Part shown: in pieces, positions 21,440-32,600 of the stretch | How positions within the stretch are numbered: position 1 is the first letter of the stretch | Layout of the letters: each line of letters opens with the position of its first letter | Assembly (NCBI RefSeq): GCF_023898315.1 | Contig: NC_064614.1 | Coordinates: 379,377,348-379,441,347 of the forward strand | DNA from: Schistocerca nitens | Taxonomy: Eukaryota > Arthropoda > Insecta > Orthoptera > Acrididae | Direction: 5' to 3' | Length of the DNA stretch: 64,000 bases | Program-made: the position numbers and the translations under genes | Notes under the pieces: generated by a model | What the model was told of the DNA's origin: nothing | Database searches by the model: none | The model's input: the letters and a program-made list of their open reading frames with translations, nothing else

Positions 21440-22922
21440 CTTCACATGCTACAGTATTTAGTCATCACACAGGAACTATACAAGGCTTACAATATTTATT
21501 TAAAGTAAAAGAACACACACCATTTCGGGGGAAAACGTACGCTATTCCTTTGGCTTACAGAGACAAGGTTAAGAGTGAACTTCAATACATGATAGATCAA
21601 GGCATTATTGAGCCAGCAGTCAGTCCTTATACCAGCCCATTACACGTTGTTCTTAAAAAGGATGGGTCAATTCGTTTGGTTCTGGATTCCAGACAGATAA
21701 ATAATATCATCATTCCTGAAACTGACCGTCCACAAAATTTAGATGAACTTCTTCAACATTTCCATGGAATTAAAGTTTTATCCACGATTGATTTGGGCGC
21801 AAGTTTTTGGCAAATAGAACTCCACCCTGATTGTAGAAAATACACTGCCTTTTTAGCCTTTGGTAACTGTTACCAATTTCGGAAACTACCGTTTGGACTT
21901 ACTGTATCTTCAGCAGCATTCATTCGTAGTTTAAACGAAATTTTACCTGTTTATCTTCGTGAAAATATTACTTCATATGTTGACGATATTATTATTGCTA
22001 AACGTTCTTGGAGTGAGCATAAAAAAATTTTGGATTCATTATTACGTATTTTTGCAAGAGTTGGCATTACAGTGAACTTGGAAAAATCTAAATTTGGTCG
22101 TTCTCAGGTGAAATTTCTTGGTCATATTATTTCTACAGAAGGTATTCTTCCTGATCCAGAGAAGCTAGACGCAATTCGTAATTATGCTGTTCCTACTACA
22201 AAACGTGATGTTCGTAGTTTCCTTGGTGTCTGTAATTTTCTTAGACGCTTCGTTAGATTGGACAATTTGGCCACACCTCGTTTATGTGAACTATCTGGAA
22301 AGAATTCTAATTGGTGTTGGGATGAGGAGGCTCAGTCAGAATTTGAACAACTTCGTGATGCTTTAGTTGCTGCTCCACTTCTTTCACATCCGGATTTATC
22401 TAAAGATTTTTGTTTGGCGACGGACTCATCACACAAAGGCCTAGGTGCACATTTATTTCAAGAGATAGAAGAAAACGGCGTTGTAGTACAGAAAACTATT
22501 GCATTTGGAAGTCGTGTTCTCCTTAATCAAAAAAGAATTATTCGGTTACGGAACTTGAAGCCTTGGCTGTTGTATGGGCTTTCACAAAATTTCGCATATT
22601 TTTGTATGGGAGACATACTAAGGTTTACACCGATCATCGAGCTCTGGAATTTCTTATGTCAACAAAATTAACTCATGGCAGATTGTCACGATGGGCGCTG
22701 TATCTACATGAATTTGACTTTAGTATTGTTTATATACAGGGTTCTTCAAATATTATCGCTGATGCTTTATCACGTGCACCTATGGGTTTGAAACAAAGTG
22801 CTCAAGAGGATTGCAAAGAAAACAATTATTGTTTGATGTATATTCAAGGTGTTGCGTTTGAGAATTTTATTTCGTCTTCGCTCCAGGACATCGCTAAGGA
22901 GCAAGATAAGGATCCAATCTGA
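21361..22922 (+). pseudogene. pol: reverse transcriptase and RNase H of copy B, frameshifted
   Basis: The RT frame (open from 21361, -1 relative to protease) carries the Gypsy RT blocks in order: GIIEPAVSPYTSPLHVVLKK, RLVLDSRQIN, LSTIDLGASFWQIEL, FRKLPFGLTVSSAAF, SYVDDIIIA (active site, about 21970-22000), NLEKSKFGRSQVKFLGH, then the connection and the start of RNase H (ATDSSHKGLGAHLF). A single-base deletion near 22525-22535, by comparison with copy A, shifts the frame inside RNase H. The remainder (YTDHRALEFL, ADALSRAP) continues at 22563-22922. A second single-base deletion at about 22921 (CTGG to CTG) creates the TGA that ends this segment. The enzyme would copy element RNA to DNA if intact; this copy cannot make it. 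Confidence 0.9.
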
Positions 22923-24079
22923 AGGACATTAAGGAGAAGTGGAGGAGAAAGGAAAGCGTAGCGATTAGACAGTATTATTTAGTTCGCAATGATATTCTTT
23001 TTAAACGAAAATCGGTCGACAGCTCTGTTTGGTTAGTTTGTATTCCTGATGAGTAGGATAATAAATTGATTTGGTATACACATTACAGTTATGCACACTT
23101 TGGCCCCAGAAAATGCTTTCATAAATTACGAGAAAATTGCTACTTCAGTAATATGGAAAAATGTATTCGATCTGTTCTTGCCAAATGCAAATTATGTCAA
23201 AAGGCTAAGCCGCCAACTATTTCTCACAGAGCACCGTTGTTTCCTATCATTCCAGCGAAATTAAAGGACATGGATGCAGTCGATTTGTTCGGTTCAGTGG
23301 TTCGTTCTACTAATGGTTTTGCGTACATTTTAGTAGCAGTGGAATTGACATCAAAATATGTGTGTTTTACACCTTTACGCAAAGCAACAGCTCGTTCAGT
23401 ATCTAACGCTTTCATCAAACATTTTCTTAAAGAAGTGGGACATGTTGATAAGGTTATATCAGATAATGGATCACAGTTTCGCTCTAAAATTTGGCTTCAT
23501 ACTCTACGGCGTCGTAAGATTAAACCAATTTTCATTTCACTTTTTCACCCTCAATCTAACGCTTCAGAGAGATGGATGAAGGAAGTCAATAAATTGTGTC
23601 GACTTTATTGTCATCAGAATCACAGAACGTGGGATCAGTATCTTCATATTTTTCAAAACATTCTGAATGAACTCCCTAATGATTCAACTTCTTTACCGCC
23701 TATATTGATATTAAAAAATAAAGCACCGACAAATCGCATTTCTGAAATAGTTCCTTTTCCACCTACACGGAAACTGCGGCATTTTGAAGTTGTGAACCTG
23801 GCTCTACAAAATATTGCATCTGCGGCTGCTAGAAGAGAGAAATCAGCTAAACGTCCTGGTCGTTTAAAAACCTTGTCAGTTGTTCAAAAGGTGTTAATTA
23901 AGTCCCATCGTTTGTCTCACAAAGGAAAAGGCTTGTGTCGCAAAATTTTTCTGCTTTATAACGGTCCATATAGAATTCGCAAAATTATTCATGATAACAC
24001 TGTTGAAGTAGAAACTCTTAAATCTCGACGCTCTAAGGGAATGCATCATATATCTAACGTTAAAATTTTTGTGGAATGA
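22923..24079 (+). pseudogene. pol: integrase of copy B, separated from RT by deletion and nonsense codon
   Basis: Integrase joins the cDNA ends to the chromosome. The N-terminal HHCC domain reads HYSYAHFGPRKCFHKLREN...CKLCQKAK. The catalytic core has D (AVDLFGSVV), D (VISDNGSQF) and E (NASERWMKE), and a GPY-type motif (LLYNGPYRIRKI) lies in the C-terminal region. The open frame 23066-24079 is whole from the zinc domain to the stop. Upstream a TAG at 23054-23056 replaces the TGG found in copy A, and the deletion at 22921 disconnects it from RT. No chromodomain is recognised. All three catalytic acidic residues are present, so the damage is upstream only. Confidence 0.9.
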
Positions 24080-26576
24080 CATACTTTTGAGGAACTAACA
24101 GTTATACGTAAACACACGGAGAATGCAAGGATACCGCGCCGTGTTCCGGCGGCGGCACATACTCAAAGCAACAGTCAAGTCTGCGCGCCGCACAAGGCAG
24201 TCGTTGATCGCAAACAATCACTTGTTACGTCACGCGCCTACAGCTGATCGAGCGCTCAGTGCGAATGCACTGACAGCCGTAAACAAATACACAGTCTAAT
24301 TTCTCCGAATAAAATCAGTATCAAGCTATAGTGACGATAAATTATGTTATTAACGTTCAGTATTTTTCAGGATACGGTTGTATAAAATATTTAAGAACTT
24401 CAGGTAAATTCTGTGTGTGTCCGACGTTAAGAGGACTTGCTATCGAGAAATTTTCAGGAAGAATGTAATTTCGAAGAAGAAACTAATAAACTAAAAAGGT
24501 AACTATTAATTGAGTTTATTTTTCAGGTAACATATTTCCACTTGGTACGTACTTTAGACGTAATTTGCTGCTCGCGATTACGTGATTCATACTTCGTGTT
24601 AACTGATATTGACAATGATTGAGTAATGAACAGGGTTGTTACTTATGTATATTATGCATCGCTTGGCTGCTATGCTTTTTCACTGATGTCACATCATTTT
24701 CTTATGTGCCTGCTGTGCTTATTTATTTAAATTATAATTGTCACCTGATTAATTGTGCTGATGTGGTTATGTACGTAGGTTACACTTTGTGATTTATCTG
24801 CCTGCGCCTTCTTGTTTACTTATTAAGATTACATATGAACATTTATTTGCTTACGCTGATATGATGCTAATGACCTGTTTATTATGTAAGATACATATTT
24901 GCTGCTTTGCGTATGGATTGCATATTTATACATTTCTGTTTGTTGTCATAACTACTCTTTAATATGGTATATAGAAATGCTGATATATGGTGTACGAACA
25001 TGGAGTTTAGGTTACACTATGGTATTAATTATTGTTCGCTTGGCAGAGCCTCGTTGTAGGGATTGTGCTGCATCCACTTGTTGACATTCTGTTCTCTACT
25101 GGTATATTTACTCGCTATTGCATGTTTTGCTTACGCTCAGTGCTTTATATTTTAAGATAAGAAAATGAGCTGCTATAATTCTACGAACGACGTTGGTACA
25201 AGAAACTTCATTGAAGTCACATGAGCTGGAGGTTTTATGGAAGCTGTATAAATTTATGCTAATAGGAAGGAAGCTAACGACATGACATACCAACACTAGG
25301 TTTAGACCATTGACAGTTATTACACTGCATTCTTCGTGAGTAATTGAAATAGTAAGTGACACTTGACACAAGAAATACTCCACATGTTTGCTTCTGTTTT
25401 GCCATGATTCTTGAAGTGGTGTACAGACTGTGAAATATTACTATCATTCACACTCCGAACTCGTACTTACTTACTGCAAGTTATTCAAATTGAAGGCTGT
25501 TAGAGGTCATGTATGCATTTCTTTTATTTTATGATGGACAAGGTAACCAAAATGTATTTTATAATTCATAATGAGTAGAAGATTTGGGTCAGATGGATTA
25601 CACAGAGGTTGTGTATGGACATTGTGTTTTCGGATTGCGTGGGATGATGAAGTTTGCACTAGGATTTTATCTGTACTTGTTCGAGGAGACTGACTAGAGG
25701 AAAGAGTTGTTATGGAAGTGAAATGATATTGGCGATAAGGTTTATATGTGTCGACGTATTGAAGAGGTATTATTGAAGTATTAAGATTATGTGATGCTGA
25801 TGATTATTGGAGTTTTGGTGGATAAGAGGTAAAGTAAGTGAGGAGCATATATTTTTGTTGGTCTATATGGAACAAGGAGGATGAAGATGTCAGACTAGAA
25901 CACTCAAGTGGAAAGAAGATTGTCTACACACACACTTTGTTAAATCAATAAGCAGTATATACTTTTTTGGAGAGAGGAAGTAATTGCATATCTTGGCACA
26001 CTGACAGTTGTTCAGCAACAGTACGTTTTGATTTGGCTTGGCAAACATTGGTCTTGACATGATGACTATGACGTTGACTAACTATTATCGACTGTTATAC
26101 ATTGCTGCCACTACTACATGATACGCATGTCGAACATCAAATCTTTGACAGAATTGCATTTACACAGTTAATACTATTCAGTTACACAGTAGTACTTAAT
26201 GTGGATGAAAGGCGAGTGAGTGTGTTTTGTGTGTTTTCCTTTCCTAATCCCAAATAATTGGTACCGACCTATCTCCTAAATATTATTTTCCTTGTTTGTT
26301 GTGGCTTGCACTGACACCCATAAATATTATAGGTTTACTGTCATTTGTGTATTGTAATAGTTAATATGAGAATTATCTGATATCAATTGTGTGTTTATTA
26401 TATTTTGTATGTTTAGTGTAAGAGCATTGATAATTACTTTGTAAAAGCAATTGTGTGTGCCTTCAAACTGTTGTTCGTGCTTGCACCTATTCAACATTTC
26501 TGGGTGCCACTTGGAAATGTTTAATTTCTGCTGATAAACTCTGATGAACTGTCTAATTAGTGATAGTGAATATTAT

Positions 26577-27037
26577 GGACTGTTACGTGCACCTGTTCAA
26601 CATTACTGGGTGCCACTGATGGACTGCTTCTACTGAAATGATGTCACTTGTTGGTGTCTGCACCTGCTCAACATTACTGGGTGCCACTGATGGACTGCTT
26701 CTGCTGAAATGATGTCACTTGTTGGTGTCTGCACCTGTTCAACATTGCTGGGTGCCACTGATGGACTGCTTCTACTGAAATGATGTCACTTGTTGCTGTC
26801 TGCACCTGTCAACATTACTGGGTGTCACTATTGGAACTGCTTCTACTGAAATGATGTCACTTGTTGGTGTCTGCACCTGCTCAACATTACTGGGTGCCAC
26901 TGATGGACTGCTTCTGATGAAATGATGTCACTTGTTGGTGTCTGCACCTGCTCAACATTACTGGGTGCCACTGATGGACTGCTTCTGCTGAAATGATGTC
27001 ACTTGTTAGTGTCTGCACCTGTTGACCATTGCTGGGT
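26577..27037 (+). repeat. 71-bp minisatellite, about 6.5 copies
   Basis: Units beginning CTTGTTGGTGTCTGCACCTG start at 26647, 26718, 26789, 26861, 26931 and 27002, spacing 70-72 bp. A partial unit precedes, and diverged half-units continue upstream to about 26470 and after the SINE at 27285-27330. Confidence 0.9.
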
Positions 27038-27271
27038 ACCGAGCGGGGTGGCGCAGTGGTTAGACACTGGACTCGCATTCGGGAGGACGACGGTTCAATC
27101 CCGCGTCCGGCCATCCTGATTTAGGTTTTCCGTGATTTCCCTAAATCACTCCAGGCAAATGCCGGGATGGTTCCTCTGAAAGGGCACGGCCGACTTCCTT
27201 CCCCATCCTTCCCTAATCCGATGAGACCGATGACCACGCTGTCTGGTCTCCTTCCCCAAACCAACCAACCA
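27038..27271 (+). mobile_element. tRNA-derived SINE inside the minisatellite
   Basis: Head GAGCGGGGTGGCGCAGTGGT with box-A-like GTGGCGCAGTGG and box B GGTTCAATCC, then a conserved body (GATTTAGGTTTTCCGTGATT) and a CCAACC tail. Flanked by a 13-bp duplication ACCATTGCTGGGT (27025-27037 and 27272-27284). A second copy lies at 29289-29515. Confidence 0.9.
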
Positions 27272-27680
27272 ACCATTGCTGGGTGCTACTGCTGGAACTG
27301 TCAACTACTTGTTTATTGAACTATGGAAAGCATTTTATGTGAATATTTGTATAAACTAATTTTTTGTGTATTTACTGTTTGTGAAATGTTATGAGACTCT
27401 TACCTACACCTATTTGACGTTGCTGGTGCCATTGATTGAATAATACTTATGTAAACTATTATGTAAAATCACACGTATGAAAGCATTTGCATTCCTTACT
27501 GTATTTTATATATTAGGATATGGAACGGTCAGTGCAAAGCCAAAATTTTATCTAGTTATGTGATATTTAATTATTAATATTATCTTTTATTTTTGTCTGT
27601 AATTTTTTTTCTTCTTTGGACGAATTTGGTGGTATTAGCACCACCAATGCTGGCAAAAATACCATCAAATTCTGGCCCGT

Positions 27681-27694
27681 GGAGGAGGGGCATA
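27681..27694 (+). other. polypurine tract of copy B
   Basis: GGAGGAGGGGCATA immediately precedes the 3' LTR, where plus-strand DNA synthesis would be primed. Confidence 0.75.
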
Positions 27695-28461
27695 TGAAAG
27701 GTGGCTACACTGAGCCACAGCGCCAGAGATTGCGCCAAAGAGTATTATTCAGCCGCCTCCACCGGCAGTTCTTGTCGAGAAGTCGTAGCAGGCAGTTCTT
27801 GTCGAGAAGTCGTGGTGGAGAGTGCTATTGAGATGTAGCAGTGGTGAGTCGTTGTTGAGAAGTTCCTATGGAGAGTGCTTGTTCAGATGTTGTTATATTG
27901 TTTTGATGGGCTAGACACCAGATATTGTTGGATTGGAGATGCTGTAATGATCAGAGTGTGCTTTTCGTCAATATATATGAAGGTAAAAAAATTCCTTTTT
28001 TTGTATTATTTCAATGTCTTAAACAATAATGCCTATTGGTTACAGGTTCAGTCAACAAAGCATCTGGCTCGTGTTCTTGTATTAGTCTGTATTTCTGGTT
28101 TCTATGTGCAATTATAGTATTTCTGGTTTTTTTTTAATTACTTCAGTATAAATGGTGTTTAAAATATCTGGTCTTATTGAGGAAGAACCGTGCCAGATGT
28201 GTACGTTGAATCACACTTCCACACACAGAACAGCTACACTTGTGTTTTCTTGTTTCGTAGGTTTTATAGTTGCTGGGGACTTAATTAATTAATTGTGTTA
28301 ACGGAAGTTTTCTCTCATTCTTTGTTGTTATTCTATGCAGTCAGATTGCGGAGTAATACTAGTCAGGGCCAACCGTTTACGAGACTTCGTAATCGGACAT
28401 ACAGATACTAAAAAAAAAAAAAAAGTATTTGCATTCATATTTTTAATTAAGCCCCCATGCA
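27695..28461 (+). repeat. 3' LTR of copy B (767 bp)
   Basis: Same ends as the 5' LTR. It is longer because of a 27-bp tandem duplication at 27764-27817. Followed by target repeat ATGT (28462-28465). Confidence 0.95.
27764..27817 (+). repeat. 27-bp tandem duplication private to the 3' LTR
   Basis: GGCAGTTCTTGTCGAGAAGT occurs at 27764 and again at 27791; the 5' LTR has it once (at about 17440). Confidence 0.88.
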
Positions 28462-28465
28462 ATGT

Positions 28466-29274
28466 ATTTTGAAAGTTTACGTCAATGACAGAATTAAGTA
28501 TCATAATCTTATCTTTATGAATGCAAATTAACAGAAAAGTTACTTGGATGGGATACATAGATTTACTGATTTCGCTTTGTGTATCAAAAATTTAACGACA
28601 CTGCTTTGCTTCCTGCGATAGATTTAATGTATATTCTTTGTTACGAAAAACGAATTTATTAAACATGATTATGATCTGGGTCCTACTTATTACATTTTGA
28701 TTTCGTTTTATTTGCGAATAAAAATATCTAAAAATGGTCGAGTGTTTCTGAATACACCAGAATGGATAAAAGACTGAAAATTATGCAGTCTTAAGAATCC
28801 AGTAGAGATCGAGAACATCAGGCTTTAACTCGCTCTTTGGAAACTCCTTCCGAAAGCGAGACACAACTAAATTCTGATCAAGAGCATCGTGAATTATCTC
28901 ACTCTTCAGAACCGTTCACACGCAGAGTCTTAAAGTTACTTCTCTCCAAAGTAACATCACAGAAGAGGAAATTTCTCCGGATACTGGCCTAGGCGAGCTA
29001 TTTTTTATCCACCGAATCCCACATATTCCTAACAAGTTATCATTTCGCTTTAAATGTGTACCATTCCCGATGAGCTTATGTTATGAAGTGGTCATCAACA
29101 AAGCACCAGACCAGGTGCTGCGTGTTGTGGGCATGGACCTTAGTTTCAGTCGCTTTTTGCATGGCCAGCTCTATATGACTCTCCTGTGTTAATAAAGCAA
29201 ACAAGGCCCAATCATCCTTCAAACGTTGTATAGAAAGAAGTCTTGTAAGTAAAAAATAAATTCTACGTGTGCGA
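28466..29274. other. unassigned sequence
   Basis: Between copy B and the next SINE. No gene recognised; several stops in each frame. Confidence 0.5.
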
Positions 29275-29288
29275 AGTCTCGGCACAAT

Positions 29289-29515
29289 GCAGTGGTTAGC
29301 ACACCGGACTCGCATTCGGGAGGACGACGGTTCAATCCCGCGTCCGGACATCCAGATTTAGGTTTTCCGTGATTTCCCTAAATCACTCCAGGAAAATTCC
29401 GGGATGGTTCCTTTGAAAGTGCACGGCCGACTTCCTTCCCCGTCCTTCCCTAATGCGATGAGACCAATGACCTCGCAGTTTGGTCTCTTCCTCCAAACAA
29501 CCCAACCCAATTATC
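29289..29515 (+). mobile_element. tRNA-derived SINE, second copy of the 27038 family
   Basis: Reads GCAGTGGTTAGCACACCGGA, box B GGTTCAATCC and the same body as 27038-27271, ending in CCCAACCCAA. Flanked by AGTCTCGG(G)CACAAT (29275-29288 and 29516-29530, one-base indel). The first bases of the tRNA head are missing. Confidence 0.88.
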
Positions 29516-29841
29516 AGTCTCGGGCACAATAATAAATAAGTAAGCGAACAGTGCCAGATTTCTCAGCTGGTTGTAAGTGAAATCCTAAATGATATGCTAA
29601 CAATTTATGTGGGGTGTAAAGGTGCGTTCTGTGGTTTGTAGTCGATTATTTCCTTGGATGATAACAATGTACAATGCAGCCACGCATAGTCATAGAAAGA
29701 TTTACCACGTAAATACTGTTATCTTGGGCTGCGTCGCCATGTTGTCCACAACTACTGTACGAACAGTTATTTCATTCACAAAGGAACGTGATGTTATTGT
29801 AACACAACAGTACAATATCAGTAGACATAACTGAGCCTACG

Positions 29842-29842
29842 A

Positions 29843-29913
<71 letters not shown>
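29842..29913. repeat. (AT)n followed by (GT)n microsatellite
   Basis: AT units to about 29858, then about 27 GT units. On the minus strand the CA run is the 3' tail of the adjoining SINE. Confidence 0.92.
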
Positions 29914-29916
<3 letters not shown>

Positions 29917-30096
29917 TCTTATGGGACTTAACTGCTAAGGTCATCAGTCCCTAAGCTTACACACTACTTAACCTAAATTATCCTAAGGACAAACACACAC
30001 ACCCATGCCCGAGGGAGGACTCGAACCTCCGACTGGACCAGACGCACAGTCCATGACTGCAGCGCCCCAGACTGCTCGGCTAATCCCGCGCGGCCC
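29914..30096 (-). mobile_element. tRNA-derived SINE with CA-repeat tail
   Basis: Minus-strand head GCCGCGCGGGATTAGCCGAG with box A (TTAGCCGAGCAG) and box B (GGTTCGAGTCC). The body includes AGGGACTGATGACCTTAGCA and ends in TTAAGTCCCATAAGATTTC and (CA)n. AATATATAT sequences on both sides may be the target duplication. Confidence 0.85.
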
Positions 30097-30540
30097 AAAA
30101 TATATATCTGAGAAATCAGATTCCGCACGTGAAATGTTTATACCAAGATTCTGTTGCTAGACTTAGCCTGCGTGCCAAATTACGAAATCTGTCTTGTACG
30201 ATTCGAGCGTGTTCCAAGCTCGAACATAAAATCCTCACCTGAAACAGTGGTTTTATCATTTATTTATACTGTGTTATCCACTTCGGCGGAATGTCCTCAC
30301 ATTCGTCACGTAACTTTCTAACTTATCGTTTGTCTTTGGTTGTGGAACTCAGAACTTGTAGGACACAAATCCATGTGCTTCCCTGGTAGAAACAAGATGC
30401 AGATCGACCTGTTCCCTGGCTGGAATAACACGTCGACTAAGAACGTCTGTTACGACGTCCCGAAGTAAACAGCACTAATCACTACCAATAAATTCACATC
30501 GCTGGAACAATCCGAGTCAGAGACAAAACAAAATCCTCGT

Positions 30541-30939
30541 TAGCTTGGTATTTTCATGTGATCAAGCTTTTGCTGCAGCTCACACAGTGATACTGCTTCA
30601 GTTTTTTACGAGAAAGTTCTTAACATTTTCCAGCAATATATATAGCTTGGTATTTTCATGTGATCAAGCTTTTGTTGCAGCTCACCCAGTGATACTGCTT
30701 CAGTTTTTTACGAGAAAGTTCTTAACATTTTCCAGCAATATATATAGCTTGGTATTTTCATGTGATCAAGCTTTTGTTGCAGCTCACAGAGTGATACTGC
30801 TTCAGTTTTTTACGAGAACGTTCTTAACATTTTCCAGCAATATATATAGCTTGGTATTTTCATGTGATCGAGCTTTTGCTGCAGCTCACACAGTGATACT
30901 GCTTCAGTTTTTTACGAGAAAGTTCTTAACATTTTCCAG

Positions 30940-30971
<32 letters not shown>
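30541..30971 (+). repeat. 102-bp minisatellite, four copies, ending in (TA)n
   Basis: TAGCTTGGTATTTTCATGTG starts at 30541, 30643, 30745 and 30847, exactly 102 bp apart, with one to a few substitutions per unit. Because 102 is divisible by three, an apparent 150-residue frame runs through it; this is not a gene. Confidence 0.93.
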
Positions 30972-30973
<2 letters not shown>

Positions 30974-31015
30974 TTTCCTACAAAATTCGTGGATTAATTT
31001 GTGTGGGCGTAGTTT

Positions 31016-32177
31016 ACACTGAGGTGATGGGATATCTCCTAATATCGAGTCGCACATTCTTTTTCCCGGCGTAGTGCAGCAACTCGACGTGGCATGGACT
31101 CAACAAGTCGTTGGAAACCCCTGCAGAAATATTGAGCCATGCTGCCTCTATAGCGGTCCATAATTGTGAAAGTGTTGTCGGTGCGGGACATTGTGCACGA
31201 ACTGACCTCTCGATTATGCCCCACGAATGCTCGATGGGATTCGTGTCGGGCGATCTGGACTATCAAATCATTCGTTCTAATTGTCCAGAGTGTTCCTCGT
31301 ACCAATCGTGAATAATTTTGCCCTAGTGACATGTCACCATTGTTTGGGAACATGAAGGCCATGAACGGCTGCAAATGGTCTCCAAATAACCGGAAACAAC
31401 CATTTCCAGTCAATGATTGTTCAGTTGGACTAGAGGACCCAGTCCATTCCATGTAAACACAGTCCATACCATTATGGAGCCACCGTCAGGGAGTACAATG
31501 TCTTGCTGACAATCTGGATCCATGGCTTCATGTGGTCTGTGCCACTCTCAGAGTCTACCACCATCTCTTATCAACTGATATCGGGAATCATCTGACCAGG
31601 CCTCGCTTTTCCAGTCGTCTACGGTCAGACCAATATGGTCACAAGGCCAGGAGAGGCGCTGCTGGCGATGTCGTGCTGTTAGCAAATGCACTCGTCTGTC
31701 ACCTGCTGCCATGGCGCAATAACGCCACATTTCGCCGCACAGTCCTAACGGATAAGTTCGTTGTATGTCCCACATTTATTCCTGCAGTTGTTTCACACAG
31801 TGCTGTTTGTCTGTTAGCACTGAGAACTCTACGCAAACGCCGCCGCCCTCGGCCGTTAAGTGAAGACCTTTGGCCATTCCTTTGTCCGTAATGAGAGGTA
31901 ATGCCTGAAAAGTTGTATTCTCGGCACGCTCCTCACACCGTGGATCTCGGAATATTGAATTTCCTAACGACTCCAGAAAAGGAATGTCCCTTGCGTCTGG
32001 TTCCGCGTTCAAAGTGTGCTAATTCACGTTCTGCGAACATATCGTGTTTTCACGTGAATCACCTGACTACAAATGATAGCTTCCTTAATGCACTGCCCCT
32101 TTATACCGTGTGTACGCGACACTACAGCTATCTGTATATGTGCATATCGCTGTCCCATGACTTCTGTCACATCATTG
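31016..32177 (-). mobile_element. decayed Tc1-like transposon (1162 bp)
   Basis: Ends CACTGAGGTGATGGGATA (left, plus) and CAATGATGTGACAGAAGTCA (right, minus strand) are inverted repeats, the left one lacking about 9 bp. TA lies on both sides (31014-31015 and 32178-32179). A broken transposase on the minus strand fills most of it. Confidence 0.85.
31040..32060 (-). pseudogene. Tc1-like transposase pseudogene
   Basis: Fragments in three frames: the N-terminal part near 32055-31780 (RELAHFERG-like, then a GRGRRRLRRVLSANRQ-like segment); the first catalytic Asp at about 31570-31620 (TVDDWKSEAWSDDSRYQL); the MVW strand near 31470; and the C-terminal part (DTNPIEHSWGIIERSVR, about 31180-31240) with the third acidic residue. 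The stretch that should carry the second Asp (about 31330-31350) is shortened, and stops follow. Expected intact length is about 340 residues. It belongs to a different Tc1 family from the intact 15521 gene. Confidence 0.85.
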
Positions 32178-32214
32178 TATTTCTCTATGTGTTTCTTTAC
32201 AGCAGCAGTTTAGT

Positions 32215-32600
32215 CGCCAAACAAAGTAATAAAATGAGAATCCATACTATAAGGAAAGAGTCAGAATTTGCCAATATTAATCAAAGAGTTAGACAAAGTT
32301 GCCCACTTACTGCCACACGTAAATAGTTGCTTGTATTAAACGACACATTAAGAAGCGATAATTTTAATTTCATGGTGGTGCTATTTGCTGACGACAAATT
32401 TATAACAGGAAAATCTGAAGAAGAGGTTCAAACTGCAGTACATAAGTTGAGCCAAACTGCCGTCGTCTTCTGTAAGACAAGATAAATTTAAATGGAAAAC
32501 GATGAGGATCAAACAAAAAACATCGATAACTGGTCCAGTCCGTGAAGAGAGTGATAATCGGAAAAACTGAGGTGAATTTTGCGAATCGAAAATCACGAAA
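32215..32600 (+). pseudogene. LINE reverse transcriptase fragment
   Basis: One frame carries NINQRVRQSCPLTAT, matching the non-LTR RT block GVRQGCPLSP. About 60 bp on, a frame reads VVLFADDKFITGKSEEEVQT, the RT active-site block (FADD) and following helix, so sequence between the two blocks has been lost. Stops and shifts follow. Too short to assign a clade; it differs from the CR1-like copies at 39056 and 41055. Confidence 0.7.

Larger units (their letters stand above)
24080..27694 (+). other. 3' non-coding region of copy B (3.6 kb)
   Basis: Unusually long for a Gypsy element between pol and the 3' LTR. 24083-25978 is shared with copy A; a GC-rich block at about 24125-24260 follows pol directly. 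No frame longer than about 90 residues and nothing resembling env. The distal part holds the 71-bp minisatellite and a SINE. Confidence 0.8.
17367..28461 (+). mobile_element. Ty3/Gypsy-type LTR retrotransposon, copy B, complete (11,095 bp)
   Basis: Two LTRs (17367-18107 and 27695-28461), both TG...CA, are flanked by the 4-bp direct repeat ATGT (17363-17366 and 28462-28465). Inside are a tRNA-Arg-like primer site, gag, protease, RT/RNase H, integrase, a 3.6 kb non-coding 3' part with a minisatellite and nested SINE, and a purine tract. The domain order PR-RT-RH-INT is that of Ty3/Gypsy. The LTRs differ by a handful of substitutions, a homopolymer indel and one 27-bp duplication, so the insertion is fairly young. 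gag is open, but pol has two single-base deletions and a nonsense codon. No env-like frame is visible. Confidence 0.95.

Noticed and set aside
26577-27037. CRISPR-like array
   Set aside because: Contiguous 71-bp units without unique spacers, in a eukaryotic retrotransposon.
27038-27120. tRNA gene
   Set aside because: Boxes A and B are present, but the acceptor stem is poor, a SINE body follows and target duplications flank it. The same applies to 29289, 29914, 46694, 48851, 49589, 58876 and 63162.
24080-27694. env gene of an errantivirus-type element
   Set aside because: No long frame, signal peptide, fusion-protein or membrane segment in either strand of this region.
30545-30997. 150-residue open frame
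   Set aside because: It is four 102-bp repeat units read in frame; the period is a multiple of three and the composition is not that of a protein gene.
31111-31891. plus-strand frames opposite the decayed Tc1 transposase
   Set aside because: Antisense shadows; the transposase motifs are on the minus strand.
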